38,400 nucleotides of DNA from positions 1 to 38,400 of the forward strand of contig CALEMF010000083.1 in the NCBI GenBank assembly GCA_937911505.1, given 5' to 3'. Below, piece by piece: positions 8,387 to 16,542 of this stretch. This DNA is from an uncultured Cytophagales bacterium (GTDB lineage: Bacteria; Bacteroidota; Bacteroidia; Cytophagales; Thermonemataceae). Each line of letters begins with the position of its first letter. Position 1 is the first letter of the stretch. Position numbers and translations under genes: made by a program. The notes below the pieces were generated by a model. The model was not told the DNA's origin. It saw only the letters and a program-made list of their open reading frames with translations, and made no database searches.

Positions 8387-9877
8387 CTAGCCTAATAACC
8401 AATCAGCCTTAAAGAAAAAGAGCAGGAGTAGAAGCGTAAGAAGCAGCCACAAGCTTTTATCATACCAAGGTATACGTGATAAGGGCGGCTTAAGAGCCTG
8501 CTTGAAGAACATCCAGTAAGGTAATTTAAGATAGTAAAAAAGGGCAATGGCTGCGTTGAGAATACCCAGAATGAACAACCAAAGCAAGAGCGGGCTTTGA
8601 GAGAGCGTATAACTTTTCCAGAGTATTGAAAATATAAGTAGCTTGGCGGTAAAACCTGCGGTGGGTGGTAAACCTGTCAAAGAAAGCATCGCCACTAATA
8701 CCACTATCCCTAATACTACCTGTTGTTGTCCCAATCCTTGGTAGCCTTCTAAGGTAACAGACTGCCTACGACGTTCCACCATGGAGACCACCTCAAAAGC
8801 GAGGAAGTTCATAAGTAGATAGATGAGTAAATAAAAAGTAAGTATTGACAAGGAGGCTTCAGAAAGTGCTACCACAGGAATAAGCAAAAAACCTACTTGG
8901 GCAATACCTGAGTAAGCGAGGAGGCGCTTTACATTTGTTTGTGATAAGGCAGCCACATTTCCCAATAAGATACTCATTAGTGCTACAAAGCCTAAAAGAT
9001 TTTGGAAGGTGAAAGTCGCATTGCCCAATGACACAGCCAAGGGCTGCCAGGCCGTAGCCCAGCGAAATAACACTGCTAAGCCTGCAATTTTAGGAGCAAC
9101 TGAAAAAAATGCCACAATAGGGGTAGGTGCTACTTGGTATACATCGGGTGTCCAGATGTGGAGAGGAACAGCCGTGATTTTGAAGAGTAAACCAGCAGTT
9201 GTCAGTAAAATGGCTACCATAACCAAGGGACTACCGAGCGTCTGTAAGGTAGCTACAAAAGTAGGTTGTGAAAAATACAGCGTACCTGTTAGGCCATAAA
9301 GCCAAGAAATACCGTAGAGCATCAGGGCAGCGGCTGTTGCACCAAATAAAATATATTTAATACTTGCTTCCGTACTTGCCTTACTAAAGGTGAGGGTAGC
9401 TAAGATGTAGGCGCTAATAGAGACTACCTCGATGGCAATAAAAAGTAGTAGCAAATGCTGGCTCAGTACCATCAAATGTAAGCCTATCAACATGCCTAAA
9501 AGCAGGGTATAAAAAGTACTTAAGAGCTGAGGGGCACGATGGTAGAAGGAAGAACGCAGATAGAGTAAAGTTGTTAGGAATACGGCGATTACTAGGAAAA
9601 GTCTAAACCAAAAAGCCATCTCGTCGTGTAGTAGCGTCCCTAGAAAACTCGTTTGTTGAAGGGTTTGCTGGGGTAGTAAAAAGCTAGTACATAGCCCCAA
9701 AGCCACCCAAAAGTAAAGGGTAAATACGATTTCCTTATGCTTTTTGACAAATAAGTCAAGGAGAATAATCCCTAGAAAAGCACCTACGAGTATAAGCTCT
9801 GGTAATAAATAGGCGATACTTTCCTGAATAATAGGGAGGCTTTCTTGAAGGCTTTGTTTTAGTATTTCATCGAACAT
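8387..9877 (-). CDS. nuoN: NADH-quinone oxidoreductase subunit N
   Basis: A 496-residue, very hydrophobic protein with about 14 transmembrane segments, matching NuoN, one of the three antiporter-like proton-pumping subunits of respiratory complex I in the inner membrane. Diagnostic features are the conserved Glu in LLLLFIAIEVVSISAYIL (about residue 150) and the block LLFKITAVPLHIWTPDVY (Lys233, His240, Trp242, Asp245) followed by APTP and the lysine of VAPKIAGL. Length fits the family (about 480-500). nuoN normally ends the nuo operon directly after nuoM, but here the upstream neighbour is a divergent porP-like gene and the downstream one is tetR. So this copy is separated from other nuo genes, at least locally. 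Confidence 0.92.
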   Translation of the reverse strand: MFDEILKQSLQESLPIIQESIAYLLPELILVGAFLGIILLDLFVKKHKEIVFTLYFWVALGLCTSFLLPQQTLQQTSFLGTLLHDEMAFWFRLFLVIAVFLTTLLYLRSSFYHRAPQLLSTFYTLLLGMLIGLHLMVLSQHLLLLFIAIEVVSISAYILATLTFSKASTEASIKYILFGATAAALMLYGISWLYGLTGTLYFSQPTFVATLQTLGSPLVMVAILLTTAGLLFKITAVPLHIWTPDVYQVAPTPIVAFFSVAPKIAGLAVLFRWATAWQPLAVSLGNATFTFQNLLGFVALMSILLGNVAALSQTNVKRLLAYSGIAQVGFLLIPVVALSEASLSILTFYLLIYLLMNFLAFEVVSMVERRRQSVTLEGYQGLGQQQVVLGIVVLVAMLSLTGLPPTAGFTAKLLIFSILWKSYTLSQSPLLLWLFILGILNAAIALFYYLKLPYWMFFKQALKPPLSRIPWYDKSLWLLLTLLLLLFFFKADWLLG

Positions 9878-10009
9878 GTTATCCGTATAAAGTCCGTTCA
9901 GCTAGCAAATAACACAGAACCAAGAGCAAATACCAAATAAAAGTAAAGGATTTACCCTTACTTACAGCAAAAAAATGTTATATAAAAGTCTTAACTTAGT
10001 GGGGAATAT

Positions 10010-10027
10010 CTGCGTACATCTACGCAG
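10010..10027. repeat. Inverted repeat in the nuoN/porP divergent intergenic region
   Basis: CTGCGTA / TACGCAG is a perfect 7-bp inverted repeat with a CATC centre. It extends to 10 bp per arm with one mismatch. A second small inverted repeat (ATTGG-TCT-CCAAT) lies at 10038-10050. Both are in the 214-bp divergent region between nuoN and the porP-like gene and could be operator sites; no protein partner is evident. The rest of that region shows no gene. Confidence 0.4.
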
Positions 10028-10091
10028 ACATACGTCTATTGGTCTCCAATTTGTACATGCTCAGCAAAGACCTTGATTGATATAAGCCTTT

Positions 10092-11102
10092 ATGCATAAC
10101 ATACAATATTGCCTGTTATTTCTTTTCCTCACTGGGATCAGTCAGCTAGGAAGTACGCAGGATAAAAACTTCTCACAATGGGATGTAGCTCCCCTCTCTG
10201 TCAATCCAGCTTTTACTGGTACGAACCCACAAGGAAGAGGTATACTGCTGCATAGAGTACAGTTCCCTCAGTCGGCAGGGGATTTCGTAACTACCTATTT
10301 TTCTTATGATCATAATTTTTCTAACTCCCGCAGTAATATGGGGATTTGGCTCATGAACGACATTGCGGGAGCGGCTAATTTTCGTTCTACCAATGTAAAT
10401 GTCAGTTACGCCCACCTTGTACCGCTTTCGCGTCAATGGCGACTTAGGCTAGGGCTAGAAATAGGGTACGGAACCAAAAATCTCAACTACGTTGACTTAG
10501 TCTTTGGTGATCAGCTTACCAATACAGGCGCTACTGGGGCGCCTACCCAAGAGGCACTCGATAACGAAAACCTCAACTACCTAGATATCTCTACAGGTTT
10601 TTTGATTTATAGCGAGGTATATTGGTTTGGATTTTCTGCAGCACATCTCAATCAACCCAACCAAAATTTTCTTGACCAAGATTATCGTTTACCGATCCGT
10701 TATGGGGTACAGGGAGGGGTACGCCTACCATTGGAGGGTATACAAGATAACGAACGTACCATAGGCGCTGCCTTCTCTTATCGGGCACAGGGCAGTTTGC
10801 ACAACTTAGATGTGGGAATGTTGGGTAATTACAAAAATGTATCGTTAGGGCTTTGGTATAGAAACTTACCTATTCAAGAAAGCGCAGAAGGTGCGCTGGC
10901 CTTACAGACAGGTTTACAATTTAATGGATTACGCTTCTCTTATGCCTTTGAATATGCCTTTGGCAGCCTTACAGGGCTAGGTGGTGCGCATGAGCTAGGC
11001 ATTACCTATCTATTTCGATATCCCAAGCGGGTTTCTCGAAAACGCCCTCTTCGCTATGTAGCTTTCCCTTTATTTTCGGAATACGGTGACGAGCGTTATT
11101 AG
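10092..11102 (+). CDS. PorP/SprF family outer-membrane protein
   Basis: A 336-residue protein of the PorP/SprF family, outer-membrane beta-barrels linked to type IX secretion and, in gliding species, to surface localisation of adhesins. The N-terminus is a signal peptide (residues 1 to about 22, hydrophobic CLLFLFLTGI core, cleavage likely before QDKNF). The mature start has the family hallmark 'QDxxFSQW...PLSVNPAFTG', followed by repeated barrel strands ending in aromatic residues (for example LGLEIGYGTKNLNYVDL and LNYLDISTGFLIYS). Members usually sit beside a large secreted adhesin; no such partner is here. The divergent neighbour is nuoN. A hairpin follows the stop. Confidence 0.9.
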   Translation: MHNIQYCLLFLFLTGISQLGSTQDKNFSQWDVAPLSVNPAFTGTNPQGRGILLHRVQFPQSAGDFVTTYFSYDHNFSNSRSNMGIWLMNDIAGAANFRSTNVNVSYAHLVPLSRQWRLRLGLEIGYGTKNLNYVDLVFGDQLTNTGATGAPTQEALDNENLNYLDISTGFLIYSEVYWFGFSAAHLNQPNQNFLDQDYRLPIRYGVQGGVRLPLEGIQDNERTIGAAFSYRAQGSLHNLDVGMLGNYKNVSLGLWYRNLPIQESAEGALALQTGLQFNGLRFSYAFEYAFGSLTGLGGAHELGITYLFRYPKRVSRKRPLRYVAFPLFSEYGDERY

Positions 11103-11136
11103 TACCAATGTGCTATAAAGGAGGCTACTAACAAAA

Positions 11137-11161
11137 AAAGCCATTCATATAGAATGGCTTT
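11137..11161 (+). terminator. Hairpin after the porP-like gene
   Basis: A perfect 10-bp stem, AAAGCCATTC (11137-11146) with GAATGGCTTT (11152-11161), around a 5-base loop. The run of seven A before the stem gives a strong T tract only on the opposite strand, while the rightward direction has three T. It lies 35 bp after the stop and is the likely end of that transcript. The remaining bases to 11302 hold no visible gene; a TATATTTG -10-like box occurs at 11290-11297. Confidence 0.65.
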
Positions 11162-11302
11162 AGAGCAACGTGTTCAATCTTCTTTTAACTAACTGATTTC
11201 AATTTACTACTTTATTATTTACAAAATACTCAGTTTCGACGGAGAGGATTATTTTCTCGATGAACTAAGGTTTTTTCAAGGTATACATTTATATTTGTAT
11301 AA

Positions 11303-13267
11303 ATGGGTGCTATGAATGTACATCTTTTTAGACAGCAATACATCGCTCAAAAATCAAGCATACAGGTAGTTATACTTTCTCCTAAAGGTACATTAATAGA
11401 TAGCTGCGATACACTTATTCCCCTCAAAGCATCCTATCAAAACACTCCAATTCTTCATCAACTCACTTTTTTATCTGGTTTGGAAAGCACTTTGACGCAA
11501 ATAACTACCTCTTTTTCCTTTCCACAGGTACACTTGAATGAGGCTCCTTTTAAAGAAGGTGTGTATAACCTGAGCTTTGCACCCATCTCATACGAGGGCG
11601 AGGCTTCCATCCTCTGGACAATAGAAGATATTTCTGAGGATTTTGTGGCGCTGCAAGGGAGACATCAAGAGGGGCGTGTAGCTTTGCTAGAAAAAGAAGT
11701 ACTGGAGATACAACACCAAAAAGTAGCCCTAGAGAAGCAACTTCTTACCCTACAGAAACAAGAGCTTGAACGCGCCCGTGACTTTAAGAATTATTTTTTC
11801 TCGCAAGTAAACCATGAGATACGTTCTCCTATACAAGGGATTGTAGGCTTAGCCGAATTGATGATTAATAGCTATTTATCTCGAGAAAATAGGACACTTA
11901 TTAGGGGGATTCATACTGCCGCTAAATACCTACAGGTAATTGTAAATGATGTACTCGATATAGGAAAGATTGAAGCGGGTAAAATGTCTATAGAGTGTAC
12001 TTCTTTTAGCCTAAAAAAAATATTAGCACACATAGAGTTATCTTTTTTACCTGTTTTTAAAGAAAAAGAGATTACGTTAGTCATTCAGTTAGATAAAAAT
12101 CTACCTGATATTTTGTACGGTGATCCTACACGTTTGACGCAGATTTTTTATAATCTTATTAGTAATGCCGTAAAGTTTACGAAAGAGGGTCAAGTAAGTG
12201 TGACGATTAAAGTAGATAAGCCAATTGAAAACCTTGCCGATGAGCAAGTAGTTGTGAGTTGTACAATAGAAGATACAGGAAAAGGGATGCCTCCTGAGCA
12301 AACGGATACACTTTTTCAGCCTTTCTCACAAGGTAAAGCCTCTACTTATCGCCTTTTCGGTGGTACAGGTCTTGGCTTAACAGTAGTGAAGCAACTGGTT
12401 GAGTTGATGGAAGGGAGCATCTCCGTAGAAAGTCGTTTAGGTGAAGGGACACGCTTTTATTTGTGTATTCCTTTGCAAGTAGTATTATTGAAAGAAACTA
12501 ACCAAGACATAGAAGTGCCAAACTCTTCTCACATTTTCCAGCACTTAAAGGTACTGGTAGCAGATGACAATGCTGTTCTTTTACTCTATATTAAGAAATT
12601 ACTAGAGGAAAAAGGCGTGCAGGTAGCAACTGCACGAGACGGGGTGATCCTTTGCCAAAAATTAGAGCAGCAAGACTTTGACGCCATTCTTACCGATTGG
12701 CATATGCCTCGTTTACAAGGTGAAGAGCTTATTACAGCTATTAGGAAAATTACAGCAGATACACCTGTTGTGATTATTTCAGGTACAGAAAATCTTGAGA
12801 CGTTACGTGCACACAACCAACAAGTAGATGGCTATTTAGTAAAACCCTTCGAGTCGGTAGTATTATTTGAGCTTCTACATACTATTACACAAACAGGAAG
12901 CAAAGAAGATATTACCTTAGATTTAAAAAAGATAGAAGAAAATGCGCTAGGAGACCCCAGTTTTATGGTAGAGATGATTGCTACTATTTTAACTGACTTA
13001 GAAAGTGACTGGCGGGTTTTCGAGCAAGCTTTTGAGGAAAAAGCTTGGCGAGAAATGCAAAAAATTATCCATAAAATGCGTCCTACAGGTGTATTAATTG
13101 GGAATGAAGCCTTCGTCGATCTGATCGATCAAATAGAGCAGGCTATTCTACGTGAGTCAGGATCCCTGAAAATACAAGCATACGCAGAATCCCTAGAACA
13201 CTTAGTAAAACGTATACAAGCTACGCTTCATCAACGCCAAGAAGCGCTCAAGCAGCCCAAAGGATAG
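11303..13267 (+). CDS. Hybrid sensor histidine kinase with receiver and HPt-like domain
   Basis: A 654-residue soluble hybrid kinase with no transmembrane segment. Order of parts: an unassigned N-terminal domain (about 1-115), a coiled coil (about 118-160), HisKA with phospho-acceptor His171 (FSQVNHEIRSPIQG), an HATPase domain (N box about 287, DTGKGMP, GGTGLGL), a receiver domain with acidic pair DD421-422 and phospho-acceptor Asp465 (AILTDWHMP), Lys514, and a C-terminal helical segment containing IIHKMRPTGVLIG (His590) that fits a histidine phosphotransfer domain. So it carries all three relay steps of a phosphorelay except the final regulator. A TATATTTG box just before the start implies a very short leader. 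Its N-terminal domain resembles that of the SpoIIE-type phosphatase encoded convergently 2 bp away, suggesting a shared input signal. Confidence 0.92.
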   Translation: MGAMNVHLFRQQYIAQKSSIQVVILSPKGTLIDSCDTLIPLKASYQNTPILHQLTFLSGLESTLTQITTSFSFPQVHLNEAPFKEGVYNLSFAPISYEGEASILWTIEDISEDFVALQGRHQEGRVALLEKEVLEIQHQKVALEKQLLTLQKQELERARDFKNYFFSQVNHEIRSPIQGIVGLAELMINSYLSRENRTLIRGIHTAAKYLQVIVNDVLDIGKIEAGKMSIECTSFSLKKILAHIELSFLPVFKEKEITLVIQLDKNLPDILYGDPTRLTQIFYNLISNAVKFTKEGQVSVTIKVDKPIENLADEQVVVSCTIEDTGKGMPPEQTDTLFQPFSQGKASTYRLFGGTGLGLTVVKQLVELMEGSISVESRLGEGTRFYLCIPLQVVLLKETNQDIEVPNSSHIFQHLKVLVADDNAVLLLYIKKLLEEKGVQVATARDGVILCQKLEQQDFDAILTDWHMPRLQGEELITAIRKITADTPVVIISGTENLETLRAHNQQVDGYLVKPFESVVLFELLHTITQTGSKEDITLDLKKIEENALGDPSFMVEMIATILTDLESDWRVFEQAFEEKAWREMQKIIHKMRPTGVLIGNEAFVDLIDQIEQAILRESGSLKIQAYAESLEHLVKRIQATLHQRQEALKQPKG

Positions 13268-13269
13268 GC

Positions 13270-14517
13270 TTACTTGAAGTGAATCCCCATAATGAGTATA
13301 TCGTCAGTCTGTTCTTTTTCTTGCTTCCAGTCGTCGAGTGTTTTTAGTAAATTATACTTCTGCTGATGGAGTGGAAGATGAGCAACCTTCTGTAATAATT
13401 GTCTAAAAGAACCCTTCATAAACTTTCTATTAGCTTTTCCACCAAACTGATCAGCATAGCCATCAGTAAAGAGGTAGAGGAGGTCATCTGGCTCATAGAG
13501 TAGGGTTTGGTTGATGAAATCGCCTTTCTTATGCGAAAACTGCCCATTCACACTTCGCCTGCTTCCTTCCAACACAAACAACTCTTCGCGGTTAAGATAG
13601 ACTACTTCTCTTCTAGCACTAGCAAGTGTAAAGGTTCGCTGTGCTGTATCTATCTTTACCAACGTCAAATCCATTCCGTCTTTGATTTGTACTTGGCTAT
13701 GAATATTACTGAACAGTTTTCTGACCCTTTGGTCGAGTTGGGTAAGAATCATAGCCGGGTCTTGTATGTTACGTTTGATGATTTCGCTCAAATACAAGTT
13801 ACCTACAATCGAGAGCATCGCCGCAGGAACGCCGTGTCCTGTACAATCTGCTACTACAATATAATAAACGTCTTGTGTAGGATATATCCAGTAAAAATCT
13901 CCTGATACTACCTCCTTAGGCTGGTAAAGCACAAAGGCATCGAAGAAGTCGTTATACAGGAGTGTATCGTCGGGGAGTAGGCTTTCCTGAATACCTTTTG
14001 CATATTTTAGGCTGGCGTCGATCCGCTTTTTCTGCCTTTCAAGATGGTTTTTCTGTTGTAAGATTTCTTTTGTGCGTTGGGCTACCTCTTCTTTAAGCGT
14101 TTCGTTTTGTAATTTGAGGTCAGTAAGTTCTTTAGAGATGACAGCTTCATTACGTTCTTGCTGTACTGTTTGTAAGTAGTGGTTGTGCGCAGTATTATCA
14201 AGTATACAAACGAAGAGTAAGACTTCTTTTTGGTGGATATGCTTAATAATCTTGAAGTCATAAATGCCCTGCATAGAAGGAATGGCTACTTCTACGCGGG
14301 GAATTTGCAAGGGCGTTTTTTGAAGCTGTGCAACACTTTCTTGTAGTCCAGCTAAGGGCTCAAATACTTTGAATAGGTTATTTTGGGCAGATAGTTTTAT
14401 AAAGTTATTACTACTTAATAAAACATCGCCTTTTTCATCACAGAGGATAAACTGTAAGATAGTGCGCTCATATTGCGTAATAAGTTGTTGAAATAATTGA
14501 ACATATTGGTTTTTCAT
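13270..14517 (-). CDS. SpoIIE-type PP2C serine/threonine phosphatase
   Basis: A 415-residue cytoplasmic protein: N-terminal unassigned domain (1 to about 112), coiled coil (about 115-165), and a PP2C-like SpoIIE domain (about 170-415). Metal-binding and catalytic motifs are complete: VVSGDFYW (Asp207), ADCTGHGVPAAM (Asp224), KDGMDLTL (Asp280/283), LFTDGYADQFGG (Asp352) and the final TDDILIM (Asp405-406). Such phosphatases act on phospho-Ser/Thr of partner-switch proteins (STAS/anti-sigma type) or other regulators; no STAS protein is nearby. It is the last gene of the leftward GTPase operon (27 bp after the GTPase). Its first domain aligns end to end with that of the hybrid kinase. Confidence 0.92.
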   Translation of the reverse strand: MKNQYVQLFQQLITQYERTILQFILCDEKGDVLLSSNNFIKLSAQNNLFKVFEPLAGLQESVAQLQKTPLQIPRVEVAIPSMQGIYDFKIIKHIHQKEVLLFVCILDNTAHNHYLQTVQQERNEAVISKELTDLKLQNETLKEEVAQRTKEILQQKNHLERQKKRIDASLKYAKGIQESLLPDDTLLYNDFFDAFVLYQPKEVVSGDFYWIYPTQDVYYIVVADCTGHGVPAAMLSIVGNLYLSEIIKRNIQDPAMILTQLDQRVRKLFSNIHSQVQIKDGMDLTLVKIDTAQRTFTLASARREVVYLNREELFVLEGSRRSVNGQFSHKKGDFINQTLLYEPDDLLYLFTDGYADQFGGKANRKFMKGSFRQLLQKVAHLPLHQQKYNLLKTLDDWKQEKEQTDDILIMGIHFK

Positions 14518-14544
14518 AAAGACATAAACAATCCCTAAAAATAG

Positions 14545-15027
14545 TTAAATCAATTTTGTAGCTAAGTCTTGAAAAACCGCCTCTACCGATTCTCCTGTTT
14601 TAGCACTTGTCAAATGGTAATGAAAGGGCGCTTCAACAGTGGGCGCTTCTTCTACGAGATCTAGCTTGTTTCCCACTAAAACAACCTTCGCTTGAGGTAA
14701 GGTCTCTTTCACATAGCTAATTTCTGCTGTAATCGACGCATACGTAACAGGCCTAGTAAGGTCAAACACATAAATAACACCACTAGCCCCCAAATAATAA
14801 GATTTATTTACTTTTTTTTGCGTTACCTCGCCTGCAATATCCCAAATCACCAAATTGATCTTTGTATGTGCCACAACTACTTCTTTTTTATCGATGCGTA
14901 CACCCAGTGTCGTCAGGTATTCATCTGAAAATCGCTTGTGTACAAAGCGTTCTGTGAGAGAAGTTTTACCAACGCCAAAATTTCCAATCAAAATTACTTT
15001 TTTGCTTAACATGGCTTGTGAACTCAT
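14545..15027 (-). CDS. Ras/Rab-like small GTPase
   Basis: A 160-residue single-domain GTPase of the Ras superfamily. All nucleotide motifs are seen: P-loop GNFGVGKT (15-22), G2 threonine in YLTTLG (39-40), G3 WDIAGE (62-67), G4 NKLD (120-123), G5 TSAK (140-143). The position that is the catalytic glutamine in Ras (DTAGQ) is glutamate here. No lipidation signal is present, so membrane contact, if any, must come from a partner. Prokaryotic members such as MglA act with a Roadblock-type protein; the gene just upstream encodes a coiled-coil/longin-like protein whose end overlaps this gene by 62 bp, strong evidence for translational coupling. A second ATG at codon 6 (15012) is an alternative start that still leaves an overlap. 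It belongs to the six-gene operon ending with the SpoIIE-type phosphatase. Confidence 0.92.
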   Translation of the reverse strand: MSSQAMLSKKVILIGNFGVGKTSLTERFVHKRFSDEYLTTLGVRIDKKEVVVAHTKINLVIWDIAGEVTQKKVNKSYYLGASGVIYVFDLTRPVTYASITAEISYVKETLPQAKVVLVGNKLDLVEEAPTVEAPFHYHLTSAKTGESVEAVFQDLATKLI

Positions 15028-15904
15028 TTGCTCTTTTGGTTAGAGGATCGACATTTTTGAAGTGCTGCCAATGATCTTTCAAATTACTAGAAAAATCCTT
15101 ATTCTGCAATGCTTCACTACTCAACTCAGCCAAATGCTGCTCACCAAAAGTACGCATATGCTCTAACACGTTTTCTTTAAAGTGCAAGTCTACCACGCCT
15201 GATACGACCACTACAAGGTAATAACGGTGAAAATTAGTGAGGATAATTTTAAAAGTACCATACTCAATGGTATCTAGATCTCCCGTTTCGCCTTCTTGCT
15301 GGAAGGTATCTTTTACAAAAGACTTAATAGCCGTAAGCATTCCTGCAATGAGGTCGTGATCGGTAATATCCGTAAGGGTATACTGCCCTAAGAGCAGTCC
15401 AGAATCTTGGTAAATTACATAGACTTCTTCTATCGTGGGGGCAGCGGCTTGTTTCAATAGCTGGTCTTTTTCTTTAATACCAAAAAGTGATAAGAACTCT
15501 CTCTTGATAGAGGCAAAAGAAAAGGTATTGTCGATTTGTCGGTTAATATTTTCTGAAAGACGCTCCATCTCTACACTGATGTACTTTTTGATAAGCTTCC
15601 CAATGATAGGGAAGAGGGCGTCGATCATGTCAGACTGCGACTCTTTGATTTGCTTTCTAATGGCTTTGACGATGGTATCACCAGAAACATCGTTGAGTTC
15701 GGCCTTTATTTTTACAATGCGTTCGTCGATGGCAGGTACCACTACTTCTCGCAGCGGGTGCTGATCGCTGAAAGTCTGTTTAAGTTCTTCTAGTTCTTTC
15801 TCTATGAGCCTTCTGACATATTTATTTTGTCTTTCGAGCATCTCTTCGAACATCTCGAAGAATACGTCTACTTTAGAAAACTTATCGTTGAGGTCATCAC
15901 TCAT
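14966..15904 (-). CDS. Coiled-coil protein with C-terminal Roadblock/longin-like domain, GTPase partner candidate
   Basis: A 312-residue cytoplasmic protein with no signal or membrane segment. Residues 1 to about 150 are highly charged helices, including a DALFPIIGKLIKKYI motif. Residues about 158-255 form a mixed alpha/beta domain with EEVYVIYQDSGLLLG, HDLIAGMLTAIKSFV, LDTIEYGTFKIIL and YYLVVVVSG. I recognise this pattern from cyanobacterial and Bacteroidota proteins, some with an OmpA domain; its two-strand/helix/three-strand order resembles Roadblock/longin folds that partner small GTPases. This is recall plus inference, not a database match. A basic/aromatic tail (ending FDWKFWRW) follows. 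Its start overlaps the upstream stop by 4 bp (ATGA), and its own last 62 bases overlap the GTPase gene. Function is unknown, but the gene order argues for a GTPase regulator or effector. Confidence 0.8.
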   Translation of the reverse strand: MSDDLNDKFSKVDVFFEMFEEMLERQNKYVRRLIEKELEELKQTFSDQHPLREVVVPAIDERIVKIKAELNDVSGDTIVKAIRKQIKESQSDMIDALFPIIGKLIKKYISVEMERLSENINRQIDNTFSFASIKREFLSLFGIKEKDQLLKQAAAPTIEEVYVIYQDSGLLLGQYTLTDITDHDLIAGMLTAIKSFVKDTFQQEGETGDLDTIEYGTFKIILTNFHRYYLVVVVSGVVDLHFKENVLEHMRTFGEQHLAELSSEALQNKDFSSNLKDHWQHFKNVDPLTKRANEFTSHVKQKSNFDWKFWRW

Positions 15905-16533
15905 TGCAGTAAAGTTTGAAGTGTAGTTTCATCTGCAATACCCGAAGGGTAAAGCCCATTTTTCTTTTGAAATACGCGAACAGCCGCTTCTGTATCATCG
16001 CTGTACACCCCATCTATTCTAATTGTATCCCCTTTTTGATTGAGCAACTGCTGAAGTGCCCAAACACTCGCATTCTCATCGCCTACTTGTAAGGTGGTAT
16101 CTTTGAAATATTTTACAAACTTGTAGGCTTTTGGACTAATACCTTTTTTCTCAATCAACGCAATGGCGATATTATCAAAGCCTTGTTGCTTTAAACGTAA
16201 GGACTGCTTTAGCTTGGCTTCCATATGTTGTACGTGTGCGACAAGTTGTTTGTAACGATGGGCGGCCTGCATGCTATGGGTATCAGACTCATCTGGAAAG
16301 CGTACATCAATTCGATGGTTGAACCAAGCCTGTCTAGCGAAACTACCTATCTCGTAGGCCTTTTCGAAGTAAGCCTCTACCAAAGCGGCATCGTGGTAGT
16401 TAACGTCAATTTTCTGGATGTCTGTAGCGTAGTCATACGCTTTAGGAGGATGAAAACGACGGTATTGCTGGTACTGGAAAAAAGCAATGAGTAGTAAACT
16501 AACAACGACGAGAAAGGTGATGATTCTTTTCAT
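15901..16533 (-). CDS. Membrane-anchored protein with C-terminal peptidoglycan-binding domain
   Basis: A 210-residue protein. Residues 4-21 form one hydrophobic segment (IITFLVVVSLLLIAFF) that is either a signal anchor or an uncleaved inner-membrane helix. The middle (about 30-140) is helical and of unknown function. Residues about 145-210 match a PG_binding_1 domain (VWALQQLLNQKGDTIRIDG, DDTEAAVRVFQKKNGL, GIADETTLQTLL). The protein is expected in the periplasm, touching the cell wall. It lies inside the GTPase operon: 9 bp after the LytTR regulator and overlapping the coiled-coil/longin-like gene by ATGA. This gives the operon a link to the envelope. No catalytic domain is present. Confidence 0.85.
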   Translation of the reverse strand: MKRIITFLVVVSLLLIAFFQYQQYRRFHPPKAYDYATDIQKIDVNYHDAALVEAYFEKAYEIGSFARQAWFNHRIDVRFPDESDTHSMQAAHRYKQLVAHVQHMEAKLKQSLRLKQQGFDNIAIALIEKKGISPKAYKFVKYFKDTTLQVGDENASVWALQQLLNQKGDTIRIDGVYSDDTEAAVRVFQKKNGLYPSGIADETTLQTLLQ

Positions 16534-16542
16534 AGCCCAGTG

